A stretch of 50,868 nucleotides of DNA from CG1-02-35-72 sp964564475. GTDB lineage: Bacteria > Bacteroidota > Bacteroidia > Flavobacteriales > Flavobacteriaceae. The notes under the pieces are model-generated. The model ran no database searches, was not told the DNA's origin, and worked only from the letters and a program-made list of their open reading frames with translations. This document shows, in pieces, positions 1 through 8,564 of this stretch. The DNA is taken from the NCBI GenBank assembly GCA_964564475.1, contig CAZMBM010000002.1, positions 1-50,868 on the forward strand, written 5' to 3'. Both the position numbers and the translations under genes were made by a program. The stretch's first letter is position 1. The number at the start of each line of letters is the position of its first letter.

Positions 1-303
1 CGTCATGTGCCTTGTTATTTTGCTTCTAAATCATTTCAAAACAGTTATTTAGAATCACTTTGGATGAAGGCCAAACGCACAAAAAAAGCACAAATTTACG
101 TAACCGATATCGTGCCCGGTTTTGTAGAGACCAAAATGGCTACGGGCAGTACTTTTTGGAAAGCCCCGTTAGATAAGGCCACAAAGCAAATTTATTCAGC
201 TATTAAAAAGAAAAAGAAGAAAGCCTATATCACTCGGCGTTGGCGTTTTGTAGCGGTACTTATAAGAATTTTACCGGCAAATATTGTTATGAAATACCTA
301 TGA
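1..303 (+). CDS. Short-chain dehydrogenase/reductase, C-terminal part
   Basis: The reading frame is open from base 1, so the gene begins outside the window. The first residues contain Y-F-A-S-K, the YxxxK catalytic signature of short-chain dehydrogenases, and about 25 residues later V-P-G-F-V-E-T-K, the usual PG loop after strand six. The Rossmann N-terminus with the TGxxxGxG cofactor loop is missing, so NAD or NADP preference cannot be judged. The lysine-rich C-terminus followed by a hydrophobic stretch (around AVLIRILPANIVMKYL) resembles membrane-associated family members. The substrate is unknown. It is 38 bases upstream of the MazG-like gene. Confidence 0.85.
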   Translation, partial: RHVPCYFASKSFQNSYLESLWMKAKRTKKAQIYVTDIVPGFVETKMATGSTFWKAPLDKATKQIYSAIKKKKKKAYITRRWRFVAVLIRILPANIVMKYL

Positions 304-341
304 ACGCCTAATTATTAGTTAAACCGAAATCAACAATAAAA

Positions 342-728
342 ATGAAAAATAAGTTATATGCCGTGCAAGCATTTCATGAAGCTTTTGGTCTTGGAATGTC
401 GCAATATCCCGTAGCCAAATTATCCGATAAAGTTCTTAAACTACGGTTTGATTTAATGCAAGAAGAGAATCAAGAGTATCTTGAAGCTGCTAAAAACAAT
501 GATTTAATAGAGGTAGCCGATGCGCTTGGTGATATGCTTTACATACTTTGTGGCACCATTTTAGAGCACGGTATGCAACATAAAATTGAAGAAGTTTTTG
601 ACGAGATTCAACGGAGCAACATGAGCAAGTTAGGCGCCGACGGGAAACCCATTTATCGCGAAGACGGCAAGGTTATGAAAGGGCCTAATTATTTTAAGCC
701 TAACATCAAAGAAATTTTAGATAAATAA
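342..728 (+). CDS. MazG-like nucleotide pyrophosphohydrolase
   Basis: This 128-residue all-alpha protein has the metal-binding pattern of the MazG/HisE-type NTP pyrophosphohydrolases: E42-x2-E45 on one helix and E57-x2-D60 on the next, inside E-V-A-D-A-L-G-D. The C-terminal segment with D-G-K-P-I-Y-R-E-D-G-K-V and K-G-P-N-Y-F is the tail I associate with the stand-alone phosphoribosyl-ATP-pyrophosphohydrolase-like group. Members hydrolyse nucleoside triphosphates to monophosphate and pyrophosphate, often as house-cleaning of non-canonical nucleotides. The exact substrate is not shown. It is probably cytosolic, as no signal peptide or membrane segment is seen. Confidence 0.8.
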   Translation: MKNKLYAVQAFHEAFGLGMSQYPVAKLSDKVLKLRFDLMQEENQEYLEAAKNNDLIEVADALGDMLYILCGTILEHGMQHKIEEVFDEIQRSNMSKLGADGKPIYREDGKVMKGPNYFKPNIKEILDK

Positions 729-729
729 G

Positions 730-777
730 ACGTCACCCTGAGCCTACCTGCCGCAAGCACGGCGCAGCGAAGGATCT
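730..777. repeat. REP-like GC-richer intergenic palindrome (tentative)
   Basis: The spacer between the convergent MazG-like and ilvE genes holds a GC-rich patch that stands out from its AT-rich surroundings. It begins TCACCCTGAGCC and ends GCAGCGAAGGATCT, with a small internal stem GCCG/CGGC. These ends resemble interspersed intergenic repeats found in many bacterial genomes. It may also help end transcription from both sides. Copy number elsewhere in the genome cannot be seen. Confidence 0.35.
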
Positions 778-783
778 ATTTTA

Positions 784-1842
784 TTATTCAATCAATACCC
801 GCCAGCCAAAAGGATCATCAGCTTTATTGGTTTGTATATCGGTTAAACGTTTTTTGAGTTTTAAAGCGTAACTATCTTCCGGCAAGGGTGTTTCATAGGC
901 TTCGTCCTTATATCTAAAACCCAAAACCGGACTGATAACAGCGGCTGTTCCGGCGCCAAATATTTCTTTTAACGATCCGTCTTTAGCTGCGGCAATTAAC
1001 TCTGTTACGGTAACATAACGCACATCGACTTTATAGCCCATAGATTGGGCCAAGTCTATCAAACTTTTACGGGTTACACCGTCTAAAATACGGTCGCTTG
1101 TTGGAGCGGTATAAAGGGTGTCGTTTATTCTAAAAAAGACATTCATAGCCCCCGCTTCTTCTAGATTTTGATGGGTACTGGCATCGGTCCAAATAACCTG
1201 TTGCAAGCCTTCTTGATGCGCCAATTCTTGCGGGTAAAACTGTCCGGCATAATTTCCGGCAGCTTTGGCAAATCCTGTACCACCATTGGCAGAACGGCTG
1301 TATTTGTCGGCAATCCGCACACGTACCTCTCCGCTAAAATAGGCTTTGGCAGGAGAACAGATTATCATAAATTTATAGGTATCAGAAGGTGATGCCGACA
1401 CGCCGGCCTCAATAGCAATGGCAAAAGGTCTTAAGTATAACGAATTGCCCTCGCCGGTTTTTATCCAATCTTTTTCAAGCTTTACCAAAGTTTTAAGACC
1501 TTCCAAAAAATAGTCGGCCGGTAATTCGGGCATGGCCAAGCGCTTTAACGACTTGTTCATCCGCCTTTGGTTCTCGTCGGGTCTAAACAACCACACCTTT
1601 CCTTGTGTATCTTTATAAGCCTTCATTCCTTCAAAACACGCTTGGCCGTAATGAAAAACTTTGGCCGATGGCGGTAAAGACAGGTTGTGATAAGGCACAA
1701 TTTTTGGCTTTTGCCAAGCCCCATCAATATAATCACACTCAAACATATAATCTGTAAAAATTTTACCGAAAGGTAAATTGTCAAAATCTACTTCAGAAAT
1801 ATGCGATTTTTCTATTTTTTGAACTGTAATTTTCGTAGCCAT
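784..1842 (-). CDS. ilvE: Branched-chain amino acid aminotransferase
   Basis: This 352-residue protein matches the long (type II) class IV aminotransferases that transfer the amino group between leucine, isoleucine or valine and 2-oxoglutarate with pyridoxal phosphate. Family signatures are F-H-Y-G-Q-A-C-F-E-G-M-K-A near residue 63 and the cofactor lysine K193 in A-K-A-A-G-N-Y-A-G. The glutamate-rich loop N-L-E-E-A-G-A-M-N-V-F-F, which binds the cofactor phosphate side, is also present. I chose the ATG giving M-A-T-K-I-T-V. A longer frame begins with TTG at 1866, but that lies inside the -7 promoter element. It is a single-gene unit with its own promoter. Confidence 0.95.
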   Translation of the reverse strand: MATKITVQKIEKSHISEVDFDNLPFGKIFTDYMFECDYIDGAWQKPKIVPYHNLSLPPSAKVFHYGQACFEGMKAYKDTQGKVWLFRPDENQRRMNKSLKRLAMPELPADYFLEGLKTLVKLEKDWIKTGEGNSLYLRPFAIAIEAGVSASPSDTYKFMIICSPAKAYFSGEVRVRIADKYSRSANGGTGFAKAAGNYAGQFYPQELAHQEGLQQVIWTDASTHQNLEEAGAMNVFFRINDTLYTAPTSDRILDGVTRKSLIDLAQSMGYKVDVRYVTVTELIAAAKDGSLKEIFGAGTAAVISPVLGFRYKDEAYETPLPEDSYALKLKKRLTDIQTNKADDPFGWRVLIE

Positions 1843-1863
1843 AAGAGTTGTGGTATTTGTAGA

Positions 1864-1871
1864 CAAAGATA
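1864..1871 (-). promoter_or_regulatory. Bacteroidota -7 promoter element of ilvE
   Basis: On the minus strand this reads TATCTTTG, a full match to the Bacteroidota -7 consensus TAnnTTTG, 21 bases before the chosen ATG. No clear TTTG -33 element is seen at the usual 19-21 base spacing. Confidence 0.6.
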
Positions 1872-2009
1872 GTGATAATTAGCTTATTTTTGCAGGGTAA
1901 GGACGGGTTTACGTGGATTTAATAAAGTCTTAAAATCTTTAACTTTCTTACATCTAAATTGTTAATTTGTTAAAATAATAATTGTAATTTTTTAAAAATA
2001 CTTAATAAT

Positions 2010-2687
2010 TTGAAGCGAAAAATTATACTCACCCGTGACGGTTCAAGCAGTTTAGAACTTTTAGATGTTAAAGAGCAGTATCATTCTACCTTTGGCGCCA
2101 TTCAAGAAGCACGGTTTGTGTATATCCAAAACGGATTAAACCATGTATTTTCTAAATGGCTAAAAATTAAAAACCTGTCTGTCTTAGAAATGGGTTTTGG
2201 TACGGGGCTCAATGCCTTTTTAACTTTTTTGTACGCTGTTAAAAATGATATTAAGGTCAATTATGCCGCCATCGAAGCCTATCCGCTTAAAGCGGATGAG
2301 GTAAAGCAACTTAATTATGTTGCCCGGCTTCAAGCCAAAAAATATGCCACTGTTTTTGCCGACTTTCATAAGGTAAAACAGGGAATAGTCACACGTATAA
2401 ATCCTAATTATGATTTGACTTTGCATTTAGATTTATTAGAAGATTATAAACCAACCGGGCAATATCACCTTATTTACTTCGATGCTTTTGGTCCCGCTAT
2501 TCAACCTGAACTGTGGACGGAAACTGTTTTTAAAAAGATGTACAACAGTTTATTGCCACAAGGTGTTTTGGTAACCTATTCGGCCAAAGGGCAGGTACGG
2601 CGTAATATGCAAAAGGTTGGTTTTAAGGTAGAGCGCCTCGATGGCCCTTCGGGAAAAAGAGAAATGTTACGTGCTACAAAAAGTTAA
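2010..2687 (+). CDS. mnmD: tRNA U34 5-aminomethyl-2-thiouridine methyltransferase, MnmD type
   Basis: This 225-residue protein corresponds to the stand-alone methyltransferase half of MnmC (DUF752), which uses S-adenosylmethionine to complete mnm5s2U at the wobble position of some tRNAs. The SAM-binding loop is V-L-E-M-G-F-G-T-G-L-N around residues 58-68. The family segment L-I-Y-F-D-A-F-G-P, with the acidic residue and aromatic patch near the target base, follows later. No FAD-dependent MnmC2 half is fused, as is usual outside the proteobacteria. The only sensible start is the TTG at 2010; the next methionine lies inside the SAM motif. Confidence 0.85.
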   Translation: MKRKIILTRDGSSSLELLDVKEQYHSTFGAIQEARFVYIQNGLNHVFSKWLKIKNLSVLEMGFGTGLNAFLTFLYAVKNDIKVNYAAIEAYPLKADEVKQLNYVARLQAKKYATVFADFHKVKQGIVTRINPNYDLTLHLDLLEDYKPTGQYHLIYFDAFGPAIQPELWTETVFKKMYNSLLPQGVLVTYSAKGQVRRNMQKVGFKVERLDGPSGKREMLRATKS

Positions 2688-2699
2688 GCGATAAATCTT

Positions 2700-2707
2700 T
2701 ATCTTTG
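2700..2707 (+). promoter_or_regulatory. -7 promoter element for the 2727-7527 cluster
   Basis: TATCTTTG matches TAnnTTTG in full and lies 19 bases before the ATG of the 42-residue peptide, just after the mnmD stop. It is the only such element seen at the head of the five-gene cluster. No convincing -33 TTTG is visible. Confidence 0.5.
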
Positions 2708-2726
2708 AAGGAGAAAATTTATTAAA

Positions 2727-2855
2727 ATGGAATTCAACCGTATCCGTAAACCTAAAGGAGGCAATAAAAAACGCGCTTTTGTCTTATTACTTTTACTTGT
2801 TCTAATCTCGGTAATATGGCTCAATATAGACAAGCTAATGGCATTGCTCTTTTAA
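2727..2855 (+). CDS. Small single-span membrane peptide, 42 residues
   Basis: An ATG-to-TAA frame of 42 codons follows a good -7 element, and its stop lies one base before the aminotransferase ATG. The N-terminal third is basic (R-I-R-K-P-K-G-G-N-K-K-R). It is followed by one hydrophobic helix of about 15 residues rich in Leu and Val, then a short tail. This is the form of a single-pass membrane peptide with a cytoplasmic N-terminus. I recognise no family. The spacing suggests it is the first gene of the cluster and may be translationally linked to the aminotransferase. Confidence 0.55.
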   Translation: MEFNRIRKPKGGNKKRAFVLLLLLVLISVIWLNIDKLMALLF

Positions 2856-2856
2856 T

Positions 2857-4158
2857 ATGTTTTTAAAAAAAGACATATTTTCAGAAGAAAAAAACAGTCT
2901 TATAAACCTGTTTAAAAATCACGTGTCTCCGGGCAAAGTTACTTTCTTTAAAAAGTACAAAATGAATTTTGTCATGGGCCGTCGCGACGGGCCGTGGCTT
3001 TTTGATTTAGAGGGTCAAAAAAAATTATTTAATCTACACTCAAACGGAGGCGTTTTTAATCTGGGACACCGCAGTAAAGAAATAACAAGTCTCTTAAAAG
3101 AACAACTCGATTTTTACGATATTGGTAACCACCATTTATTGAGCAAACCCAGAGCCGAATTGGCAGCCTTGTTAGCTAAACTCATGCCGGGGGACTTAAA
3201 TTACACCATTTTTGGAGTAAGTGGTGGCGAGGCCATAGATACAGCCTTAAAAATAGCCCGCGCTTATACAAGTCGCCCAAAAATTATATCGGTTTACGGA
3301 GGCTACCACGGTCATACGGGTTTAGCCTTGCAAACCGGTGATGCCCAATACAGAATCCCTTTTTTGTTCGATTCGACCGAATTTATTCAGGTTCCTTTTA
3401 ACGATTTAGAAGCCTTACAGACCGTTTTAAAAAATGATGTAGCGGCGGTTATTTTAGAAACCATTCCCGCCACTTTGGGGATGTTAATGCCCGAAAAAGG
3501 TTATTTAAAATCGGTAAAAAAATTGTGTCAAGACAACAAGAGTCTTTTAATTTTAGACGAGGTACAAGCCGGCTTAGGACGTACCGGGAAGTTGTGGGCT
3601 TTTGAACATTTTGATGTTGTGCCCGATATGGTAGTCTTGGCCAAAGGCTTGTCAGGCGGCATATACCCAATCACGGCAACGGTTATAGATGAGAAATTAA
3701 TGACTGTTTTTAAAGAGGATCCTTTTATTCATATTTCTACGTCGGGCGGTGCCGAATTGGGCTGTTTAGTGGCTCAAAAAGTTTTAGAAATAAGTTCAAA
3801 TACGACCTTTTTAAATAAGGTAAACAGTTTGTCCGATTTATTTTTAAAAGCACTGAACAGATTACAACAAAAACACAATACGTTTTTTAAAGGTATCCGC
3901 CAAAAAGGCTTGATGATAGGTCTCGAACTTAAAGACGAATTGGCCGGACCCGCCCTTACCAAAGCGGCCTATGATAATGATTTACTACTTATTTACGCCA
4001 ATAACAACACTGCAATTGTCCAATTTTTACCCCCGTTGGTTGTCACAGAAGCAGATGTTGATTTTGTAGAAAAACAACTGGATAAAGCTTTTAAAGATGC
4101 TAAACTATTGCACAAAGCTCTAAAGTTGAAAGAAGGGCTGGGAAAATTATTTAAATAA
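2857..4158 (+). CDS. Class III pyridoxal-phosphate aminotransferase
   Basis: This 433-residue protein has the layout of class III (omega) aminotransferases. The G-V-S-G-G-E-A-I-D-T-A-L-K-I-A-R segment binds cofactor phosphate, Y-G-G-Y-H-G-H-T-G carries the stacking residues, L-I-L-D-E-V-Q-A-G-L-G-R-T-G holds the Asp for the pyridine nitrogen, and the Schiff-base lysine sits in V-L-A-K-G-L-S-G-G. The family includes acetylornithine, 4-aminobutyrate and diaminobutyrate transaminases; no residue here fixes the substrate. It opens the tight cluster with the kinase-like, C69 and nitrilase-like genes (3-base gap to the next), so the substrate is likely shared with them. Confidence 0.9.
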   Translation: MFLKKDIFSEEKNSLINLFKNHVSPGKVTFFKKYKMNFVMGRRDGPWLFDLEGQKKLFNLHSNGGVFNLGHRSKEITSLLKEQLDFYDIGNHHLLSKPRAELAALLAKLMPGDLNYTIFGVSGGEAIDTALKIARAYTSRPKIISVYGGYHGHTGLALQTGDAQYRIPFLFDSTEFIQVPFNDLEALQTVLKNDVAAVILETIPATLGMLMPEKGYLKSVKKLCQDNKSLLILDEVQAGLGRTGKLWAFEHFDVVPDMVVLAKGLSGGIYPITATVIDEKLMTVFKEDPFIHISTSGGAELGCLVAQKVLEISSNTTFLNKVNSLSDLFLKALNRLQQKHNTFFKGIRQKGLMIGLELKDELAGPALTKAAYDNDLLLIYANNNTAIVQFLPPLVVTEADVDFVEKQLDKAFKDAKLLHKALKLKEGLGKLFK

Positions 4159-4161
4159 CAG

Positions 4162-5064
4162 ATGTCTGTAGATATAGCACATATCCAATTATTTGAAACG
4201 GGTCTCAACGTACAGTATCCCGAAAAATCTGAAATACCCGCTACCATTGTGGGCTATGGCGAAATTTCGTCTATTTTTAAAATCAAACCTTACGGCGATT
4301 GGGTGTTTAAACGCTTGCCATTGTTTACAAATGAAGATGACGCCACACAATACATCAAAAAATATAACAATTATGTAAACTATTTAAAAGAAGCCGGCAT
4401 TAGTTTGCCTAAAGACGATGCGCTTATCATCACCTCAAAAAAAGTAGTGGTTTATGTGGCTCAAGAAGCTTTAAAGAAAGCCGATTTATGTCAGAATAAA
4501 CTACATTCACTACCGCAAGAGGACGCTCTAAAAATGATTTGCAATATTTTCGTCGAAATAAACAAAGTAGCCGACTTTAATCAAAAAAATAAAGAGACAA
4601 CCTTGTCTATTGACGGTCAAATCTCTAATTGGGCACTAGTAGATAGAAAATTAATGTATTTTGATACCAGCACGCCACTTTTTAAAGTTAAGGGTGTCGA
4701 ACAAATGGATCCCGAATTACTGCTCAATAGTACACCCAAAGCTTTGCGTTGGCTTATCCGTAAATTCTTTTTACAAGAAGTAATGGACAGGTATTACGAC
4801 CTAAGACTTATTTACGTCGATCTGATTGCCAATCTCTACAAAGAAAAAAAGACAGATTTAATAAACAACTCGCTTTCGTTGGCCAATAATTTACTTCCAA
4901 AAGGCAGTTCCCGTATCACCCGAAAAGAAATTGATAAATACTACCAAAACGACAAATTTATTTGGCAGTTGTTTTTGGCTTTGCGCCGCTTAGACCGGTG
5001 GCTGACCAATCATGTTTTAAGAAAACAGTACGAATTTATTTTACCCGGAAAAATTGAGCGGTAG
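4162..5064 (+). CDS. Kinase-like protein of unknown function (DUF6206-like)
   Basis: A 300-residue protein that I match only tentatively to DUF6206. Visible features suggest an aminoglycoside-phosphotransferase or protein-kinase-like fold. The glycine-containing loop V-G-Y-G-E-I-S-S-I-F-K-I near residue 30 is followed by W-V-F-K-R-L, whose lysine could bind ATP. A central segment has I-S-N-W-A-L, and L-M-Y-F-D-T-S-T-P-L-F has an Asp placed like the metal-binding Asp of kinases. The canonical HxDxxxxN catalytic loop is not obvious, so activity is uncertain. It has no signal peptide or membrane segment. Gaps are 3 bases to the aminotransferase and 2 bases to the C69 gene. Confidence 0.5.
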   Translation: MSVDIAHIQLFETGLNVQYPEKSEIPATIVGYGEISSIFKIKPYGDWVFKRLPLFTNEDDATQYIKKYNNYVNYLKEAGISLPKDDALIITSKKVVVYVAQEALKKADLCQNKLHSLPQEDALKMICNIFVEINKVADFNQKNKETTLSIDGQISNWALVDRKLMYFDTSTPLFKVKGVEQMDPELLLNSTPKALRWLIRKFFLQEVMDRYYDLRLIYVDLIANLYKEKKTDLINNSLSLANNLLPKGSSRITRKEIDKYYQNDKFIWQLFLALRRLDRWLTNHVLRKQYEFILPGKIER

Positions 5065-5066
5065 TT

Positions 5067-6380
5067 ATGTGCGATACTTTTATAGCCTTACCGCAAACCA
5101 CCGCCGATGCCACTGTTATTTTTGGAAAAAACAGCGATAGGGAGGCTAATGAACCCCAAATAATTGAGTACCATCCCGAAAAATTATACCCTAAAAATAC
5201 CACACTTAAATGCACTTATATCGAAGTGCCACAACAAGAGAAAACCAATGCTGTTATAATAAGCCGTCCTTTTTGGATGTGGGGTGCCGAAATGGGCGTC
5301 AATGCACAAGGCGTGGTTATCGGTAACGAAGCGGTGTTTACCAAATTAAAAGTGGCTAAAAAGGACGTTCTTACGGGGATGGATTTATTGCGATTGGCTT
5401 TAGAACGTGCCAATTCGGCCACGGCAGCTAAACAAGTAATCATAGATTTGTTAGACAAATATGGCCAGGGCGGAATAGGAGGCTATCACGATAAAAACTT
5501 TAGATATCACAACAGCTTTTTAATTGCCGATAAAAAAGAGGCCTGGGTTTTAGAAACAGCCGGACGGTTTTGGGTGAGCAAGAAAGTAGATGATTTTTAC
5601 GCTATCAGCAATGGTTTAACCATCACATCAAACTATGACGCTATTCATCCCGAAGCCATAGCCTATGCGACTAAAAAGGGTTGGGTAAAAGGGGCGTTTA
5701 ATTTTTCTAAAGCCTTTTCGGATTCTGTTTACACCACTTTTTCGGGGTCTAAAAAGCGTCAATGTAGGGCAACAGAAATTTTAATAAATAACTACTTTAA
5801 AATTGATGTGTCTGTGGCGATGGCACATTTAAGAGACCATAATATGTCAGATTTTGAGCCGTCAAAATCTTTGATAAGCAATAGTATTTGTGCCCATGCC
5901 GCCAACGGTTTAACCCGTCATGCGTCGCAAACCACGGGTTCTATGATTGTGCATTTAAGCCAAGATAAACCCACCGTTTGGGTAACAGCCTCATCATCAC
6001 CTTGTTTATCGGTATTTAAACCGTTGTGGTTTGAAGGACGTGTTGTTCCCGATTTGGGTACCAAACCGGAGACTTTATTCGATAATTCTTCATTTTGGTG
6101 GCGCTCTGAATTGTTGCATCGTTTGGTTTTAAAAGATTTTAAAAACAGGCGAAAAATTATCATCCCCGAAAGGGATAAGCTAGAAAATGAATTGTTAAAA
6201 AAAGTGTATAATGACAAGAAAAAACATTTTTTAGAGAGCAAAATAGCCTTTGAAAAAAATTGGGAACTATTAGAGCAGTGGCTTCCACAAATTAAAAATT
6301 TACCCATAAAAAGCAATGCGAATATTTTCTACAGAAGTTACTGGAGGCGTTTAAACAGAAAAGTAAAAATAACTGTATAA
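5067..6380 (+). CDS. C69 family (secernin-like) N-terminal nucleophile hydrolase
   Basis: The 437-residue protein begins M-C-D-T-F-I-A, so removal of the initiator methionine would expose Cys as an N-terminal nucleophile, as in C69 dipeptidases and secernins. F-G-K-N-S-D-R-E-A-N-E-P-Q, close behind, is the secernin signature that frames the active site. Asn, Arg and Trp-rich blocks (P-F-W-M-W-G-A-E-M-G-V-N) also fit the family. The group cleaves dipeptides or related amides; the substrate here is unknown. There is no signal peptide, so it is probably cytosolic. It lies between the kinase-like gene and the nitrilase-like gene in one transcription unit. Confidence 0.8.
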   Translation: MCDTFIALPQTTADATVIFGKNSDREANEPQIIEYHPEKLYPKNTTLKCTYIEVPQQEKTNAVIISRPFWMWGAEMGVNAQGVVIGNEAVFTKLKVAKKDVLTGMDLLRLALERANSATAAKQVIIDLLDKYGQGGIGGYHDKNFRYHNSFLIADKKEAWVLETAGRFWVSKKVDDFYAISNGLTITSNYDAIHPEAIAYATKKGWVKGAFNFSKAFSDSVYTTFSGSKKRQCRATEILINNYFKIDVSVAMAHLRDHNMSDFEPSKSLISNSICAHAANGLTRHASQTTGSMIVHLSQDKPTVWVTASSSPCLSVFKPLWFEGRVVPDLGTKPETLFDNSSFWWRSELLHRLVLKDFKNRRKIIIPERDKLENELLKKVYNDKKKHFLESKIAFEKNWELLEQWLPQIKNLPIKSNANIFYRSYWRRLNRKVKITV

Positions 6381-6393
6381 AATCATTGTACTG

Positions 6394-7527
6394 ATGAAAT
6401 TTAAATACCTGCTTTATATTTTAATAGTTTTACTGATGGGTTTTTTTGTGTGGAGCCGTTCAGGACGTCATTGGTCAACGCCCTACACTTATAAACCCAT
6501 AGCCAATTTTGTCGATTTTAAAAAGGATTCATCCACAGCTAATATTGTGGGTATGCAGGTTTATATGACGAATTTAGATTATAGATCAGCCGAAACTTTT
6601 TACAATAAATTAGATTACTACCTTGAGGCAGCGCGGCAAAAACAATGGTTGAAACCGCAGACTACGGTTGTTTTTCCCGAACATATTGCCACCTGGTTGG
6701 TGGCTGCCGGTGAAAGAAAAGCCGTTTTTGAGTCGGCAACTGTAGAGGGCGCTATGAAAATAATTGTTTTGTCTCATTTGCCTTTGTTTTTAATAAAATA
6801 TGTGAGGTCTGAAGCTTCAGAGAAATCTAAGGAAGCTGTTTTTAAATTAAAGGCCACAGCTATGGCTAAAATGTATCAAGAAGTGTTTTCTAAATTGTCT
6901 AAAAAATACAAAGTTAACATTGTGGCGGGCTCTGTTTTTTTGCCAAATCCAATTTTGGAAGACGGTAAGATTAAAGTCAGAAACGGCTCTCTTTTTAATG
7001 TGAGTGCCTTGTTTAAAACCGATGGCAGTATTGAACCACCACTGATTTTAAAGAAATTTCCCACCACAGATGAATTGTCATTTTGTGAACCTTCTAAAGA
7101 GCCAAGTAAGACATTTAAAATAAACAGTAAAAATGTGGGAGTACTTATTTGCGCCGATGCATGGTTTCCACAAAACTACAGAGAGCTCAATTTAAAAAAA
7201 GCTTCTGTCGTACTTGTACCGGCCTATTCTGCAGGGCATAACTTATGGGCTACCAAATGGAAAGGATACAATAAACTCAAAGAACGCGATGTTACTCCAA
7301 AAGATATTAATGTTTTGGATATTGGAAAGATAACCGAAGGTATGGCCTGGCATAAATACACACTTGTACGCAGCAAAAACACGCGTATTAAAACGGCTGT
7401 GGCTGTTTTTTTAAGAGGGAAAATATGGGATTTAGGCACAGACGGACAATCGTTTATTTGGAGGGAAGGACAGCTTAAATCGGTACCCAAAACAGAGGGA
7501 CCGGTACTTTTTAATGTTGAAATGTAG
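6394..7527 (+). CDS. Membrane-anchored carbon-nitrogen hydrolase (nitrilase superfamily)
   Basis: This 377-residue protein carries the nitrilase-superfamily triad: E96 in V-V-F-P-E-H, K220 or K221 in L-I-L-K-K-F-P-T-T-D-E, and C253 in G-V-L-I-C-A-D-A-W-F-P. An uncleaved hydrophobic helix at residues 5-20 should anchor it to the inner membrane, with the catalytic domain probably outside. Superfamily members hydrolyse amides or nitriles, or transfer acyl groups from amides; Lnt is the membrane-linked example, but the multi-helix N-terminus of Lnt is absent. It is the last gene of the cluster. The next gene, obg, converges from the other strand with 33 bases between the stops. Confidence 0.75.
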   Translation: MKFKYLLYILIVLLMGFFVWSRSGRHWSTPYTYKPIANFVDFKKDSSTANIVGMQVYMTNLDYRSAETFYNKLDYYLEAARQKQWLKPQTTVVFPEHIATWLVAAGERKAVFESATVEGAMKIIVLSHLPLFLIKYVRSEASEKSKEAVFKLKATAMAKMYQEVFSKLSKKYKVNIVAGSVFLPNPILEDGKIKVRNGSLFNVSALFKTDGSIEPPLILKKFPTTDELSFCEPSKEPSKTFKINSKNVGVLICADAWFPQNYRELNLKKASVVLVPAYSAGHNLWATKWKGYNKLKERDVTPKDINVLDIGKITEGMAWHKYTLVRSKNTRIKTAVAVFLRGKIWDLGTDGQSFIWREGQLKSVPKTEGPVLFNVEM

Positions 7528-7560
7528 TTGAACGGCTCTGCGAAATTGAATAACGACAAA

Positions 7561-8553
7561 TTAATTGTTGAGCATTTCCCAGAGTCTGTCTTTTAATTCG
7601 GTTAAACCTGTTTGGGCTACCGACGAAATAAACAAATGGGGCACATCTTTGGGTATATCGGCTTTAATTTCAGCAACGAGTTCATCATCTAACATATCCG
7701 ATTTAGAAATGGCCAACAATCTGCTTTTATCTAATAACTCGGGATTGTGTAATTTGAGCTCATTGAGTAGAATATGGTATTCTTTATTAATATCGTCACT
7801 GTCGGCAGGGACAAGAAAAAGCAAAAGAGAATTCCGTTCTATATGTCTTAAAAACCGGTATCCCAAGCCTTTACCTTCTGAGGCTCCTTCTATAATTCCG
7901 GGGATATCAGCCACCACAAACGATTGATAATCGCGGTAGGCTACAATGCCCAAATTGGGTTTAAGTGTTGTAAAAGCATAATCGGCAATTTTGGGTTTGG
8001 CCGCCGTTATAACCGACAGTAGCGTCGATTTACCGGCATTTGGAAAGCCCACCAAGCCCACATCAGCCAATAATTTAAGTTCTAGTAAAAACCAATTTTC
8101 TTTACCTTCAACGCCCGGTTGTGCATAACGGGGTGTTTGATTAGTGGGTGATTTAAAATGCCAATTGCCACGCCCGCCCATGCCGCCTTCAAGCAGTATT
8201 CTTTCTTCGCCTTCTGTGGTGATTTCAAAAAGGACTTCTTCTGTTTCGGCATCTTTAACAATGGTGCCTAACGGCACGTCGATAATCTTGTCTTCGCCGT
8301 CTTTGCCTGTACTGCGGTTTTTACTGCCGTGTCCACCATGTCCGGCTTTGGTGTGTTTTTTAAATTTAAGATGAAAAAGTGTCCATAAATTGGCGCTGCC
8401 CCGTAAAATAATATGACCACCACGGCCACCGTCGCCGCCATCGGGACCACCTTTTGTGATATATTTTTCGCGGTGTAAATGTACAGAGCCTTTTCCGCCG
8501 TTTCCGGAAGCCGCAAATATTTTTACATAATCAACAAAATTACCTTCGGTCAT
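7561..8553 (-). CDS. obg: GTPase Obg/CgtA
   Basis: This 330-residue protein has the glycine-rich Obg fold (repeated G-G-x-G-G-x-G-G between residues 15 and 75) followed by a GTPase domain. The domain shows G1 G-F-P-N-A-G-K-S-T, G2 with Thr in F-T-T-L-K-P-N-L-G and G3 D-I-P-G. G4 reads S-K-S-D in place of NKxD. Obg binds the 50S ribosomal subunit and acts in ribosome assembly and stress control. There is no long C-terminal extension. I chose the ATG giving M-T-E-G-N-F-V-D-Y because the longer frame to 8589 would run into adk. It is the last gene of hpt-adk-obg. Confidence 0.96.
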   Translation of the reverse strand: MTEGNFVDYVKIFAASGNGGKGSVHLHREKYITKGGPDGGDGGRGGHIILRGSANLWTLFHLKFKKHTKAGHGGHGSKNRSTGKDGEDKIIDVPLGTIVKDAETEEVLFEITTEGEERILLEGGMGGRGNWHFKSPTNQTPRYAQPGVEGKENWFLLELKLLADVGLVGFPNAGKSTLLSVITAAKPKIADYAFTTLKPNLGIVAYRDYQSFVVADIPGIIEGASEGKGLGYRFLRHIERNSLLLFLVPADSDDINKEYHILLNELKLHNPELLDKSRLLAISKSDMLDDELVAEIKADIPKDVPHLFISSVAQTGLTELKDRLWEMLNN

Positions 8554-8564
8554 ATAAATAAGTT

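Noticed and set aside
5918..6316. Minus-strand open frame of 132 codons
   Set aside because: It is antisense to the C69 and convergent with the cluster; the Cys- and Phe-rich translation is typical of a shadow frame.
7565..7927. Plus-strand open frame of 120 codons opposite obg
   Set aside because: It lies wholly inside the obg gene on the other strand, has no family resemblance, and is a shadow of the obg codons.
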